NCBI RefSeq assembly: GCF_001719065.1
Contig: NZ_LWAF01000011.1
Coordinates: 1 to 64,000 of the forward strand
Direction: 5' to 3'
DNA length: 64,000 nt
Origin: Fervidobacterium thailandense
GTDB lineage: Bacteria; Thermotogota; Thermotogae; Thermotogales; Fervidobacteriaceae
Shown: positions 28,901 through 38,289 of the stretch, piece by piece
How positions within the stretch are numbered: the stretch's first letter is position 1
Layout: every line of letters begins with the position of its first letter
The notes under the pieces: generated by a model
Database searches by the model: none
What the model saw: only the letters and a program-made list of their open reading frames with translations
Told to the model about the DNA's origin: nothing
Position numbers and translations under genes: made by a program

Positions 28901-30651
28901 TCAGGGTTTACGGTGTGTCGGATAAGATCAGCTCTGACAACTTTGTGACAATAGTTGGAGAGGACAGTCTTTACGTATTCGTGAAGAATCAAAGTTTGAC
29001 AGATGTAGTCTCCGCAGCGGCACAAGCTCTCAAAAAATCCGTGGTTTTTGAAAATTTCGAGGACATTAAAGTAACACTTTCTTTGGTCGGTGCAACGTTC
29101 GAGGGATTGTTACGAAGTGTTGAAGTGTATGGTGTCACTTACGAACAGAAAGATGGTGTCTACTACATTAGGAAACAAGTGAAAATTCCTGAGGAAAAAG
29201 CTGCAGAAACGGTTCCATCGGTGATAAGTGTCGATGGTAAGAACTACGTAGACGTCAAAGATGGAAAAATTACACTCTACTTCTCCAAAGAGAAAGTTGA
29301 CGAGATAGTAAGACAGGTGCTAACCAAACTTGGGAAGTCGTTTAAAGTTTATCCGGTTGACGATACGGTCCACTCGCTCCTGTTGATAGACGTTGATTAC
29401 GAAACATTCAAAGCTATTTTCTCGGAATGGGTTGAGTTTAGGGAAGAAAACGGAATTGTGTACGTTGCGTCTTTACCAAAGAAGATACCGGAACCTGAAA
29501 AGAAAGAGATGAAAGTTGTCCAAGTAAATAACGGCAAGATAACGATCAACGCTGAAAACCACGATTTATCAGAGATCATTAAAGATGTCTTCAGAGGCCT
29601 TGGATATTCAATCGTGTTTTCAAAGCCTGTGGACAAGAAGGCGACGATGGCTGTGAGTGAGGTGGATTTCGAAACGTTCAAGTCGATAGTTCTAAACTAC
29701 GGAGTATCACTAAAACAATCGGGGAATCTCTATTTTGTTGACATTACACCAGAAGCCACGAAGGTAATAAATACTTACACGTTCAATGTAGTTCGGGGTG
29801 CTGACAAAGTTAAAGAGTTGATAGAATTCTACGGAGGGAAAGCGACGGTAAATAGCGACGCAGGGATCGTTATAGCTTACAATCTTGACCCCAAAAACGT
29901 TGATGACATAAGGCATCTCATAGATAAAGTATCGAGAGCAAAACTTGTTTCAATCGAAGCAAGGGTAGTTGATACGTCTCTTCTGGATTCGATAGGTATC
30001 GACTTAGGATTCTACCTGAATTCCCAAGATACACTGCAAATAAGTTCTAGGGATGGTCTAAAACTTTCATTAAAAGTGTTGGAGTTGTTCGACTTTGAAA
30101 ACCTTTGGAAAAGGATTCTTGATAATGCCCAGATCGGGATTAATGCAACAACTGGTCAAGCGGGTTCGGTGCAAGCTACACAAGGTAACACGAAACTTTT
30201 GGCAAGTCCAAACATTGTAGCCAAGAGTGGAGAATCTGCAAGAATATTCATCGGAGATTCGATACCAATAGTTCTTAGAGACGCACAAACAGGTCAACTA
30301 TCTTTGCAATACCTTGAGGCCGGTATAGAGCTTCGTATTACGCCAAGAGTTAATCCTGATGACAGCATAGAACTGGATCTCTATACCGCTGTTGGAAACT
30401 TCGACTTTACAACACAAGTAGGAGGTTATCCCCGCACAAGTAAAAGGGAAGCTACCACTAAACTTACGCTCAAAGACGGTCAAACTTTGGTCATCGGTGG
30501 TTTGGCTCGTGAAGAGAAGAGTCAGCAAACTTGGAAAGTTCCAATTCTTGGAGATTTGCCGATCATAGGAATGTTGTTCAGGGGAACAAGGGAAAGTGTC
30601 GAGACGAGGAATATCGTTATTTTCCTCACGGCGAGGATCATAGAGCAATGA
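25948..30651 (+). CDS. pilQ: Giant secretin, PilQ/GspD family
   Basis: 1567 residues from ATG 25948, after AGAAGGGGG; usual secretins have 400-800. Signal peptide at residues 1-22. An AMIN-like N-terminus is followed by an STN-type domain, then about ten short modules of 60-80 residues with a recurring strand/helix pattern (for example SGKRTELEKLRKELE, VGKKVNVDLAKQYIE, SGERSAVVKLKNEVE), then four STN-like domains. The C-terminal 240 residues are the secretin pore: KLLASPNIVAKSGESARIF, IPIVLRDAQTG, LTLKDGQTLVIGGL, VPILGDLPIIGMLFRG. It would form the outer-sheath (toga) channel. Module count is an estimate by eye. Confidence 0.9.
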   Translation: MRFSVILLFLSVLIFCQTLVFSSLVDVNYTSTQNEVVLIFSFSSTPRVLYYGQNQSSTVHYFHLSNSGKYLSYVPVSTGSVEGVQIVPADVGLDLFVFCLTPVRATHNVVGNKLYVRFPRSFSPKRITVNFLGIKSDLFLREISEYFGIDIFLYDGAKGKVVNLKLTEATLEDVIRSFLSSSGLSYAYGSGKVLYFGTVEEISKNFAMSWQVYDKEVNLEKLKEIFGKGTYVAYTKDKSKLFVYGGLREYKLIAEALVTEPSKNWIFVKYPDGATDREIEDLLKRFAEGTDLKYMLLPANRQIALLGNQEEIEKLSKILAVYKPAVLRSTSTIFSFVQVSYPERVKEAILKVVPDIKVDVQGNLLIVPKEFEDFARTLASYTSVASPYRITLDDVSEETVKGAARALGISEKDMIVTASANKVHVVLFTTESLYQRFLTLVDTLEQKTEIVRASSETVEKYKLKTLERYSDGSVLVSGKRTELEKLRKELESKTTVVVKANPADPPVEILSRILGYTVEENQGYIVAEVSKSDVEEFQKRLQEVRESYGRKMVITVNSYSEEIKKIAADLYKVSFYASGDNLLIVGINAVEAKKFLDTFLELPDQFIAKVDPIDEQLGNMLSKLFKVEVYRTEGATYLVGKKVNVDLAKQYIEAKASDVVNLKVKISNEVIEYVKALYGVSLSYFSELNVALLSGSKDQVQKAKKFLESLEVSTEVAYIDLGSTLKEEDINNLVQLLGLKIDVKKIGPGVYISGERSAVVKLKNEVENLKKTIETKNPVVTNSYVFLTYPEELDEVVRKIFEGVKTFKLGSGYVVYGTTEQVKLVEQFVNEFSPYVQVPQPQSGELSRELTFESTIVTLETTLDEEQVKTIASIFEENVKFVKKIGNKLYLAGRKESVLKIRDEISKYKPDTEYAVISGKLLVDVKQKPLHQLIIEVSKLLGEEVVVVGNLDSTVSLRIIVKSFPELLAHLNSYGVRYDKVGTVFRVYGVSDKISSDNFVTIVGEDSLYVFVKNQSLTDVVSAAAQALKKSVVFENFEDIKVTLSLVGATFEGLLRSVEVYGVTYEQKDGVYYIRKQVKIPEEKAAETVPSVISVDGKNYVDVKDGKITLYFSKEKVDEIVRQVLTKLGKSFKVYPVDDTVHSLLLIDVDYETFKAIFSEWVEFREENGIVYVASLPKKIPEPEKKEMKVVQVNNGKITINAENHDLSEIIKDVFRGLGYSIVFSKPVDKKATMAVSEVDFETFKSIVLNYGVSLKQSGNLYFVDITPEATKVINTYTFNVVRGADKVKELIEFYGGKATVNSDAGIVIAYNLDPKNVDDIRHLIDKVSRAKLVSIEARVVDTSLLDSIGIDLGFYLNSQDTLQISSRDGLKLSLKVLELFDFENLWKRILDNAQIGINATTGQAGSVQATQGNTKLLASPNIVAKSGESARIFIGDSIPIVLRDAQTGQLSLQYLEAGIELRITPRVNPDDSIELDLYTAVGNFDFTTQVGGYPRTSKREATTKLTLKDGQTLVIGGLAREEKSQQTWKVPILGDLPIIGMLFRGTRESVETRNIVIFLTARIIEQ

Positions 30652-30667
30652 GGAAGGAAGTGAAAGA

Positions 30668-31477
30668 ATGGATAGGAAACCTGTGGTAAGTGGCAAGTTC
30701 TATCCAGGTACTCCTGTTCAGTTGCAGAGAAATTGTGAAGCTTTAATAGGAATTGAGGAACAGGCTCAGGGGAAAAGATATTTTGAGCGCCCATACGGAG
30801 CTATCTTACCGCATGCGGGATACATCTACAGTGGCAAGACCGCTGGTATGGCGTTGAAAGAACTGGTTCGGTATGGGTGTCCAAGGTATGTTATAATCCT
30901 GGGTCCGAACCATACTGGCTACGGAAAATCCGTTTCTGTCTGGCCGGAGGGCTACTGGCACGTACCAAACGGGAGCGTGAAGGTTTCAGAGGAAATTGTT
31001 GAGATGATTGTCGATGATCAGATTATTTTCAAAGATATGGATGCACACCTTTTTGAGCACTCGATAGAGGTTCAGCTCCCGCTCTTAATCGCTGCGTTCG
31101 GAGAATTCGAGTTGGTACCGATATGCATGCTCGATCAAAGGCTTTCGACGGCTCTAAAAGTTGCCGAAAAGATTAAAAAGGTTTTGGAAAAATATCCGGA
31201 GACGCTCGTCGTGGCGTCTTCGGATTTTAATCATTACGATCCTCACGAGGTCACTCTTGACAAAGATGAGAAGGTTATAAAGTACGTGTTATCTGGAGAG
31301 TTGGAAGAGATGTACAAGGCCATCTCTCAGTACGATGTTTCAATGTGCGGTCCGGGGCCGGTTGCTGTAGTGCGAAGTCTTTTCGAAAATGTAAAGCTAA
31401 TTTATCACACAACGAGCGCGGAGTTTTCGCAGGATTATCTTTACACCGTCGGTTATGCTTCATTTGTACTCTCGTGA
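30668..31477 (+). CDS. amrB: MEMO1 family protein (AmmeMemoRadiSam protein B)
   Basis: 269 residues, full-length MEMO1 fold related to extradiol dioxygenases. Marks: KPVVSGKFYPG, PYGAILPHAGYIYSGKTAG, VIILGPNHTG, LFEHSIEVQLPLL and VASSDFNHYDPHE, including the conserved histidines. The system usually includes AMMECR1 and a radical-SAM protein, not seen here. The biochemical role is unproven. Its end overlaps the convergent DUF523 gene by 18 bases. Confidence 0.88.
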   Translation: MDRKPVVSGKFYPGTPVQLQRNCEALIGIEEQAQGKRYFERPYGAILPHAGYIYSGKTAGMALKELVRYGCPRYVIILGPNHTGYGKSVSVWPEGYWHVPNGSVKVSEEIVEMIVDDQIIFKDMDAHLFEHSIEVQLPLLIAAFGEFELVPICMLDQRLSTALKVAEKIKKVLEKYPETLVVASSDFNHYDPHEVTLDKDEKVIKYVLSGELEEMYKAISQYDVSMCGPGPVAVVRSLFENVKLIYHTTSAEFSQDYLYTVGYASFVLS

Positions 31478-32404
31478 TTCGCGCTCCGCTTCGAGATCCA
31501 TGGGGTAAGGCTCGAAGATGGTTTGTTTGAGCAAGTATTCTTCCTCAAATCTTAGTGCCCAAGATTTGAGTAAAGTCAATATTGACTGGAGCGATACTGT
31601 ATTCGTACTGTAGCCGGTTAAAAGGTCCATGAAGTACGCTTTTTCATCGCTCGATACCTTCTCTTTGAAGTAACCGTACATATGCATGAGTGCGTTAATC
31701 ATCCTCGGTTTCTTTACATGAGTCTTGAGAAGTTTCCTCAGGATGGTTTCGTACTCTTCCTTAATCTCTTTAAATCCTTTTCGAGCGACGATTTTTCCCA
31801 TCTGTCTCATCAGTGCTTCATTTTTTGCCATAAAGAACAGCTTGTTTGAGGCGTGAAATTCTATCAATTCTTGCTTGTTATTCACATTTCTGAACTTTGC
31901 GAGTGTGAAAACGGTTGAAAGGAATTCGAACCTTAGTTTGTCGTTTGTGAGGCGCATTTCACTTTCTATTGGAATACCGATTAGCATTTCGAGCATCGTT
32001 TTTGCGAATAGTCCAGGGGTTTTTGAAACAACTTTACCATTCGGTCCGTAAAGCTTTGCGTCGTTGAGACCGCAAGAGGGTGATTTCGATTTTAGTATCA
32101 TACCGTCAACACCAAGCGTGGAGATGGTTTGAGCAAACTTTCGGGAAAATTCGAGCATCCGATCCGTTAGATCGACGCTCAATGTTTTGTTCAAAAGCCG
32201 TATTTCACCATCAATTAGGAAAACGTCTATCGGTTCTCTTGGTGTCGGCAATCCGATTTCCACCTCAGGGCATACCTTTATGAAATCCACATATTTTTCG
32301 AGTTTCTTCAAAAGATCGTCCGAAATTATTCCTCCGTCGTATCTGGTGTGTTCAAAAAAGCACCTACTGACGACCAACCTTGGTTTTGCAAAATCTCTTT
32401 TCAC
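31460..32404 (-). CDS. DUF523-DUF1722 fusion protein
   Basis: 314 residues. The N-terminal half is DUF523 (VVSRCFFEHTRYDGG, VCPEVEIGLPTPREPI, KSKSPSCGL with conserved Cys). The C-terminal half is DUF1722 (FHASNKLFFMAKNEALMRQMG). The fusion is a common arrangement, and a role in tRNA or thiol chemistry has been suggested for related proteins but is not settled. It starts two bases from the end of the hybrid kinase gene, so it belongs to that operon. Confidence 0.87.
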   Translation of the reverse strand: MKRDFAKPRLVVSRCFFEHTRYDGGIISDDLLKKLEKYVDFIKVCPEVEIGLPTPREPIDVFLIDGEIRLLNKTLSVDLTDRMLEFSRKFAQTISTLGVDGMILKSKSPSCGLNDAKLYGPNGKVVSKTPGLFAKTMLEMLIGIPIESEMRLTNDKLRFEFLSTVFTLAKFRNVNNKQELIEFHASNKLFFMAKNEALMRQMGKIVARKGFKEIKEEYETILRKLLKTHVKKPRMINALMHMYGYFKEKVSSDEKAYFMDLLTGYSTNTVSLQSILTLLKSWALRFEEEYLLKQTIFEPYPMDLEAERESREYK

Positions 32405-32406
32405 GT

Positions 32407-35400
32407 CTACTTCTCCCCTTTCCTAAGCTGCTTGAGTTTCTCGTTTATTTTTCGCAATTCTATTAACTTTGCTTCGTAGTCAAACATAACATTTTTCTCG
32501 CGTGCTATGTTTTCAATTTCGTATGCAAGTTCTGCCATCACCTCAAGTCCCAGACTTCTTGCGGCACCTTTTAAGGAGTGGGCTTCACGTCTCAGGGTTT
32601 CGAAATCTCCGCTTTGCAAGGCCTCCTTCATTTTTTCAATGTTTTTGTCACACGATTTGATGAACGTCTCTAAGAGTTCGCCAAAAAATTCATCTGTGAA
32701 TCCTTGTTCTTCTTTTGTTGCCTTCAAAATAGATTCGATGTGGCTAATCTTGTGCGCTTCTGATTGTTCTGCCTCTACCTCGGTTTCAACTGTAAGATGA
32801 TGGCAGAACTTTTCCAGGATACGCTCGAAGTCCTCTAATTTTGTTGGCTTTACAACGTATTCGTTCATTCCCGCGGCGAATATTTCGTCCCTGATACTTT
32901 TTAAAGCGTGTGCTGTGAGTGCCACGATGGGGGTATCGTGATCGAATTTCCTGATCTCTTTTGTTGCTTCAATTCCATCCATCACGGGCATCATAACGTC
33001 CATGAAGATCAGATCGTACTTTGTGTTCTTGACTTTTTCAACGGCTTCCGCTCCGTTCAGGGCGAAATCAGGTACGATACCAAACTTTTTGAGCATCTCG
33101 GCGATGAGTAACCTGTTCACATCGTAATCCTCAACAACGAGTACCTTGGCTTTGTAGAGCCTTCTGATTTTTGGTTTTTCAGTTTCCTCGGCAATCTTTT
33201 TTGAACACTTTCTCAGTTTCAGCGTGAAGTAAAACTCGCTACCTTTTCCTTCCTCGCTCTCGACTTGTATATTTGAACCCATTAGTTTTACTATTTGCTG
33301 GGAGATCGCTAATCCTAAACCCGTTCCACCGTACTTTTTTGTTATCGATACATCAGATTGCTCAAAAGGTTCGAAAATAATCTTCAAACGATCTTTCGGG
33401 ATACCGATTCCGGTGTCCTTTACCGAGAAAAAGATTTCTTCCGAATCATCAGATTCTGCTCTTTTTTCAACAGTAATTGTGACCTTTCCACCAGAAGGTG
33501 TGAACTTTATTGCATTGTTGATAAGGTTAAACAAAACTTGTTGAATCCTAATCGAATCGGCGTATAGACAGCCCGAAATGTTTTCATCAATATTCACGAA
33601 ATAGTCTACCCCCTTTTCCCGTGCCTTGGCTTCGTAAAGCTTTAGCGAACTTTGAAGTTCCATCTTCAAGTTGCACTCGCTTTCCTCTATCTGGAACTTA
33701 CCACTTTCAATTTTGGATAGGTCAAGGATATCGTTTATCACACCAAGGAGAACCTCGGTAGACTTTAGGATAATTTCCACGTACTTTCGTTGGGTTTCGT
33801 TCAAAGGGGTTTGAGCCAGCAGGTGAGTGAAACCCACGATACCGTTCAAGGGTGTTCTAATTTCGTGGCTCATATTAGCAAGGAAGGTGGACTTTGCACG
33901 ACTTGCCTCTTCTGCAATTCGTTTGGCTTCTATAAGTTGTTGTTCGTACTGTCTTTTAGATTCAACATTTGCAATTAGTGTTGAAAGTAGCTTCAGAACA
34001 TTTCTTTCGAGCGTAGTCCACTCCCTCTTCTCAAAACAAGCGGTGCTGATAAAACCGATGAGTTGGTCGGCGAGTACGATTGGAGTTATGAGTACTGTAG
34101 AGTAGTAATTCAGCAGCGAAAGAATCAGCGGATGTGCCGTTCCTTCTTTCGTGATAACGAATTGGTTTAACCTCAGGAGTTTTTCAAGCTCTTCTCCCGC
34201 AGCGTCAAAGATTGAGAATTCAATATAGCGTTCCTCGTTTGAATTTTTCGAATAAAACCACTCCGGGATTGAATAGAACCTTCCGTTATCGAATCTGTAC
34301 ACTCTGACACGGTCGATGTTCAGGTATTCCGAAACGAGTCTTATCGCGTTTGAAATTTCACAGTCGACGCTTTCAACGGGAACGTTAATAAACCTCAGAG
34401 CAAGTTCTATTATTAAGTGCTGGTATTTCGCAAAGGTTTTGATAACGTTACTTACGGTCACCTGTCGTGTTATATCCTTTTGTACCGAAAGTATCCCTTT
34501 CTCACCGTTGGGAAGCGTGTAACATCTTTCGTACAACTCCGTGTATCTTATTTCTCCGGATTTTCTTTTTGTTCGAACCTTATGAATCAACGTTTTTCCT
34601 TTGCGAAGCTCCATCAAGTTTCTCTCCACGATTTCTTTGTCTTCTTCCAGTGCAAGAGACCTCACGTTTTTTCCAACAATCTCGCTTTTTTCGGAAAACC
34701 CGTGGATTTTCAAAAACTCGGAATTCACATCCAGGATGTTTCCATCGGTATCTCCGATTAGAATCCCGACCGGTGCGAACTCGAAGAGTAACTTGTAGCG
34801 CTCGGCTTGAGTGAGCACCTCGTTTTCTGCCCGCTTTAGCTTCGTTATGTCCCGTAAGAAAACCACGGAGCCTAACCTTTCACCCTTTGATTTCAGTTCA
34901 ACGACGGCCAATTCAAAGTGCATCCCGTGTTTTTCCAAAAAGCCACCACCAGCTTTGATCAGTTCAACACACTCTGGTGTCAGAACTTCCGACACCAGCC
35001 TTCCCTTGTATTCGTGCACACCGAGCAGATGTCTAATCATCTCGTCGAACCTTTTATTAACACTAACTATACGTTCCTGGCTATCGAGGACCATTATAAG
35101 GTCGTTTGTGGAGTTGAATACGACATCCTTAACGATTCCCAGGAGATCTGAACCCATCAATTTCTTGGTTTCGTAAAGTAAGATGATCGCACTTGCCGTT
35201 AAACCGAAGGGGGTTAAGTCGATGCGAAGGTTGAAGAGAATGTAAACGAGACTGGTGCTCAACGGAATAAGGGATGCAATTAACAGGTGGTGTATTACGC
35301 TCCTGTTTACGAATCGAACGCGCTTTGCGAAATTAAAGAGTACGTAGTAACCGATGATCGAAACTGCGTAACTATATATGATGTGTACGTAATAAAATGG

Positions 35401-35829
35401 ACCGCGGGCCAGGTAAGTGTTGTGAATCATGTATCCTCTAAAGTAAAGGTGGTGGAATTCGTTCGTCCAAACCAAAACAGTTGTCGTTAGAGGTATTAAG
35501 GAAAGCATTAAGGGTTTCGGTCTAAGTTGTGGAAACACACCGAATTCTTGCACAAAGTTGAGGATGTAGAGGAACCACAAAACGGGTAAGTAAGGAATCG
35601 CAAAGTACTGGATTTTGTACCAAAAAAACGCCTTGTGAATCTCAGAGTTGTTCAGATAAATCAGCTCCATCGCGTTGGCGAAGGAGTACAGACCAATCAA
35701 TGCTGAAAATCCCGATCCGTACTTTGTGATGGTGCGGTCGGCGGCTTTAATTCTCGAAAACCCGGCTAGTGTTTGCACAGCAAGTGTGCAGTTGTAAATC
35801 AGCAAAAATATGTGAACAAGGTCTCTCAA
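32407..35829 (-). CDS. Hybrid sensor histidine kinase (7TM-PAS-PAS-GAF-HK-REC-Hpt)
   Basis: 1140 residues. Order by eye: seven-helix membrane sensor (1-230), PAS (about 240-330), PAS with PAC (about 340-465), GAF (about 480-630), HisKA with H-box [19 protein letters not shown] (about 655-720), HATPase with DTGIGIP and GTGLGLAI (about 765-890), receiver with phospho-acceptor Asp in [14 protein letters not shown] (about 910-1025), and an Hpt domain with [11 protein letters not shown] (about 1045-1135). It is a phosphorelay in one chain, lacking only the final response regulator. Upstream genes encode a Cache sensor and an MCP-like protein. Confidence 0.93.
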   Translation of the reverse strand: MRDLVHIFLLIYNCTLAVQTLAGFSRIKAADRTITKYGSGFSALIGLYSFANAMELIYLNNSEIHKAFFWYKIQYFAIPYLPVLWFLYILNFVQEFGVFPQLRPKPLMLSLIPLTTTVLVWTNEFHHLYFRGYMIHNTYLARGPFYYVHIIYSYAVSIIGYYVLFNFAKRVRFVNRSVIHHLLIASLIPLSTSLVYILFNLRIDLTPFGLTASAIILLYETKKLMGSDLLGIVKDVVFNSTNDLIMVLDSQERIVSVNKRFDEMIRHLLGVHEYKGRLVSEVLTPECVELIKAGGGFLEKHGMHFELAVVELKSKGERLGSVVFLRDITKLKRAENEVLTQAERYKLLFEFAPVGILIGDTDGNILDVNSEFLKIHGFSEKSEIVGKNVRSLALEEDKEIVERNLMELRKGKTLIHKVRTKRKSGEIRYTELYERCYTLPNGEKGILSVQKDITRQVTVSNVIKTFAKYQHLIIELALRFINVPVESVDCEISNAIRLVSEYLNIDRVRVYRFDNGRFYSIPEWFYSKNSNEERYIEFSIFDAAGEELEKLLRLNQFVITKEGTAHPLILSLLNYYSTVLITPIVLADQLIGFISTACFEKREWTTLERNVLKLLSTLIANVESKRQYEQQLIEAKRIAEEASRAKSTFLANMSHEIRTPLNGIVGFTHLLAQTPLNETQRKYVEIILKSTEVLLGVINDILDLSKIESGKFQIEESECNLKMELQSSLKLYEAKAREKGVDYFVNIDENISGCLYADSIRIQQVLFNLINNAIKFTPSGGKVTITVEKRAESDDSEEIFFSVKDTGIGIPKDRLKIIFEPFEQSDVSITKKYGGTGLGLAISQQIVKLMGSNIQVESEEGKGSEFYFTLKLRKCSKKIAEETEKPKIRRLYKAKVLVVEDYDVNRLLIAEMLKKFGIVPDFALNGAEAVEKVKNTKYDLIFMDVMMPVMDGIEATKEIRKFDHDTPIVALTAHALKSIRDEIFAAGMNEYVVKPTKLEDFERILEKFCHHLTVETEVEAEQSEAHKISHIESILKATKEEQGFTDEFFGELLETFIKSCDKNIEKMKEALQSGDFETLRREAHSLKGAARSLGLEVMAELAYEIENIAREKNVMFDYEAKLIELRKINEKLKQLRKGEK

Positions 35830-35885
35830 ACTTTTTTCCCCCTCAAACTCCGAACTAACAAATCTAAGGGTAATAGGCTCCTGGG

Positions 35886-36839
35886 TTAAATGCTGTTGAG
35901 AAGTTTTTCAACTTCTTGGATGCGTTTCTGAAGTTTCATGCCTATCCTGTGGCTAAAGATCAAGATGACAGCCATAAAGATGATCGTAACCAAGAACTGA
36001 AGTAAAATCATGAGCACGCGGAAACGTTGAATCTGCTCTACCGAGGTTCTCAAAAAGACACCTGCGTAAGTTTTTCCTTCAAAGTCTTTGATAGGGATAG
36101 CTATGTACGCGTATTTTCCACGGACCAAAGTCAACGTATGACCCTGAAGTAGCTCGTCGAGTTTGTAAATCGCCGTGAAGTCTTCAACATCATCCCTGGA
36201 TCTTGACACAATATCCACACGTTCGCCCTTTTCATTGTAAAACACTCTGACTATAGCATCTCCGTGCAGCTTCTTTGCAAAGCTTGTTGCAAAGTTTATA
36301 TTCGCCTCCACACTACCAACATACTCTCCTTCGTAAAATACAGGAGCGATGTAGCGGATCATTGCCCCCATCCTACCAACGCCCGTAGAGAAAGTTGGCT
36401 GTTTCGTTGCTATAACGTGAAGCACATCTTTTCTGTAACTCTTGAGATCATCACCAAATTTGCTGAGATCCGAGGTTCTCAAAAACGAGACGGCTTCGGG
36501 TGTGTGGAAGTGTATCTGAAATAGGTCGTAGTGCAGGGAGTAGAACGTGTGGTACCTCATCACGTGAGAAATCAGCAAATCGCGATCCTTCTGTGCAAAG
36601 GCCCTCACTACATTTTCATCGTTGAGCAGTGTGTCGATGATCATCATCGCTTTTTCCTGCTCGTGATAGATCTGACGTTCAATAAACTTGGCCTCTGAAG
36701 AAGCGTACGTCTTTTCCCAGTACTTGATTACTGCGTTCAGAGAGAAGAACCCTACCAAACTGGCCACAGCTATTGCGAACGCTATCAGGGAAGGAATCGT
36801 TACGTTCAGCCACGTTCTAATTTTCATCGACATGCGCAC
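35886..36839 (-). CDS. Cache-domain membrane sensor without output domain
   Basis: 317 residues. Membrane helix 1 (about 15-35), a double-Cache-like extracellular region (about 40-260, with [15 protein letters not shown] and [12 protein letters not shown]), membrane helix 2 (about 270-292) and a short basic coiled tail. It has the receptor half of a chemoreceptor or kinase but no HAMP, MCP or kinase domain. Output probably passes to the MCP-like protein upstream or the kinase downstream. Start options are GTG 36839, ATG 36833 and ATG 36827. A hairpin (36841-36858) lies between the G-rich ribosome site and the start. Confidence 0.82.
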   Translation of the reverse strand: MRMSMKIRTWLNVTIPSLIAFAIAVASLVGFFSLNAVIKYWEKTYASSEAKFIERQIYHEQEKAMMIIDTLLNDENVVRAFAQKDRDLLISHVMRYHTFYSLHYDLFQIHFHTPEAVSFLRTSDLSKFGDDLKSYRKDVLHVIATKQPTFSTGVGRMGAMIRYIAPVFYEGEYVGSVEANINFATSFAKKLHGDAIVRVFYNEKGERVDIVSRSRDDVEDFTAIYKLDELLQGHTLTLVRGKYAYIAIPIKDFEGKTYAGVFLRTSVEQIQRFRVLMILLQFLVTIIFMAVILIFSHRIGMKLQKRIQEVEKLLNSI

Positions 36840-36840
36840 G

Positions 36841-36858
36841 TGGGCGATCTTTCGCCCA
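36841..36858 (-). other. Hairpin before the Cache sensor start
   Basis: 7-bp stem TGGGCGA/TCGCCCA with a 4-base loop, no T-run, so not a terminator. It separates the G-rich site (about 36869-36880 on the plus strand) from the start codons and could affect initiation. Confidence 0.4.
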
Positions 36859-36945
36859 GAGCGTGCACTTCCCCCCTTTCCACTCGTTATCGTTCCTAAG
36901 GTTCAAGACAACAGTTTTAAGAAGCGCATTGCGCGTTTGTCGAAG

Positions 36946-37668
36946 TTAGTCAAGTAACTGGATGATCGTCCTGCGTATTTCCTCAACTTTTTCTTTGAGA
37001 ACATCCACGGTTTTGAGCAACTGCTCCACGGTTTTGCGCGAGTTCTTGGAAATATCCACGAGCAACTCAAGGTTCTTAAGACTCGACAAATTGAGATTTT
37101 CAAGAGTCTTCAAAGTTTCATGAACTTGCTTAACTTCTTCCACCACGACTTCGATATTGTTCGTGAGCTCACCCGCAATTTCCTTGGACTTTTTTACGTG
37201 TTTTTTCGTGTTTTTCGATATATCGCGTACATTACCTGCCAGCTGCATGATCATTTCGGATATTTTCCTAAGTGCGTTTCTGTCAATATTTTCCTTTCTA
37301 ATTTCGACAGACGAGTTGATCGACAATACCGTGATGTCATCTGCAATGTCTGATATCTTCTCGGAGAAATCGCCGAAGACCCTTACCAATTCTTCGATAT
37401 TCTCGAGCACCTTTTCTAAATCTTTCACCTTGTTGGCGAATCTTTCTATACTTTCGATGACACCCGAGACTTCGGCACGGTTCTCTTCAAAAAATGTTGC
37501 AAAATGCTCAACGGAGTTGTCGAGGACGTTGGTTGCGTTCTCCACTTCCTGGGCGACTCTTACTAACTCTTCGAGAGGAGTGAGTGTAGAATTATCTGAC
37601 TCTTGTTCTCCGTCTTTCTGGTTCTTGGTGAGATTTTCCCTTTCTTTTACGTCTTCCATTTCTTCCAT
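36946..37668 (-). CDS. Soluble MCP-like signalling protein
   Basis: 240 residues, almost wholly helical coiled coil, no membrane segment. The middle (ISDIADDITVLSINSSVEIR) resembles the MCP signalling tip with its TNLLALNAAIEAAR pattern, but the usual GRGFAVVA segment is replaced. The start is ATG 37668, with GGAGGTGG five bases upstream; a longer frame to 37755 would begin on top of a TATAAT box. Together with the next gene it looks like a receptor split in two. It may bind CheW (868-1320) or the hybrid kinase; both are inference. Confidence 0.68.
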   Translation of the reverse strand: MEEMEDVKERENLTKNQKDGEQESDNSTLTPLEELVRVAQEVENATNVLDNSVEHFATFFEENRAEVSGVIESIERFANKVKDLEKVLENIEELVRVFGDFSEKISDIADDITVLSINSSVEIRKENIDRNALRKISEMIMQLAGNVRDISKNTKKHVKKSKEIAGELTNNIEVVVEEVKQVHETLKTLENLNLSSLKNLELLVDISKNSRKTVEQLLKTVDVLKEKVEEIRRTIIQLLD

Positions 37669-37862
37669 TGATTCCACCTCCGCGTTTTGTGAGCCAGTTC
37701 CTTTTGGTCTCTTGTATTCCTCCCTGCATATTTTTGGCGCGGCTTCCGTCTTCAAGATTAATTATACTACCTAATCCGGGATTTTTTATGGTACAATCTT
37801 AAATGAAGACTAGCCGTGACTGTAAGTTATACTCCTGAACATTCTAGAGGGGGTGTCCGAAG

Positions 37863-38048
37863 ATGGATAAAAAAGAACTTGTGTTGAAAGTTCTTCTCGA
37901 ATCGCAGGAACCACTGCGGCCCGGAGACATCGCCGAGAGAGCTGGTATCTCAAAGGAGGATGTCGACAAAATTCTGAAGGACTTGAAAAAAGAAGGTAAA
38001 ATCGAGTCCCCAAAAAGGTGCTACTATACGGTAAAGAAAAACGGTTAA
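37863..38048 (+). CDS. Small winged-helix DNA-binding protein
   Basis: 61 residues making up one winged helix: LVLKVLLESQEPLRPGDIA, AGISKEDVDKILKDLKKEG (recognition helix) and the wing KIESPKRCYYTVKK. AGAGGGGGTG lies six bases upstream of the ATG. It is monocistronic with a terminator right after. It is divergent from the sensory operon, so it could regulate it, but the target is unknown. Confidence 0.8.
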   Translation: MDKKELVLKVLLESQEPLRPGDIAERAGISKEDVDKILKDLKKEGKIESPKRCYYTVKKNG

Positions 38049-38070
38049 CAAGTTTCTAATATGTACAAAC

Positions 38071-38102
38071 AAAAAAGTCGGCCGTTGGCCGACTTTCTTT
38101 TT
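38071..38102 (+). terminator. Intrinsic terminator
   Basis: Stem GTCGGCC/GGCCGAC with loop GTT (38077-38093), A-run before and T-run after. It could work on both strands. Confidence 0.85.
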
Positions 38103-38202
38103 TCAAACACTTTTTCCAGAGAAAATGCTTGAATTTGACGTATTTCTTTCCGTTGACTGTGTCAATCTCACGTATGCTTTCTCAACGCGCTGAGTATGTG
38201 AG

Positions 38203-38231
38203 TTTATCGTAATTTTCTTTGAGGTTATAAT
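38203..38231 (+). promoter_or_regulatory. Promoter of tdh-kbl
   Basis: Perfect TATAAT at 38226-38231, TTTATC at 38203-38208, 17-bp spacer. The rest of the gap 38103-38202 shows nothing recognisable. Confidence 0.6.
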
Positions 38232-38289
38232 AGAATCGCCATGCGTATTATTTCTCAACTTTACTTTAACCTTGAAGGAGGCGGTTCGC

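Noticed and set aside
36903-37103. 66-codon frame on the minus strand
   Set aside because: Out-of-frame shadow of the MCP-like gene with no ribosome site.
38103-38289. Glycine or threonine riboswitch before tdh
   Set aside because: No conserved glycine-riboswitch cores or terminator/antiterminator were seen, just a promoter and ribosome site.
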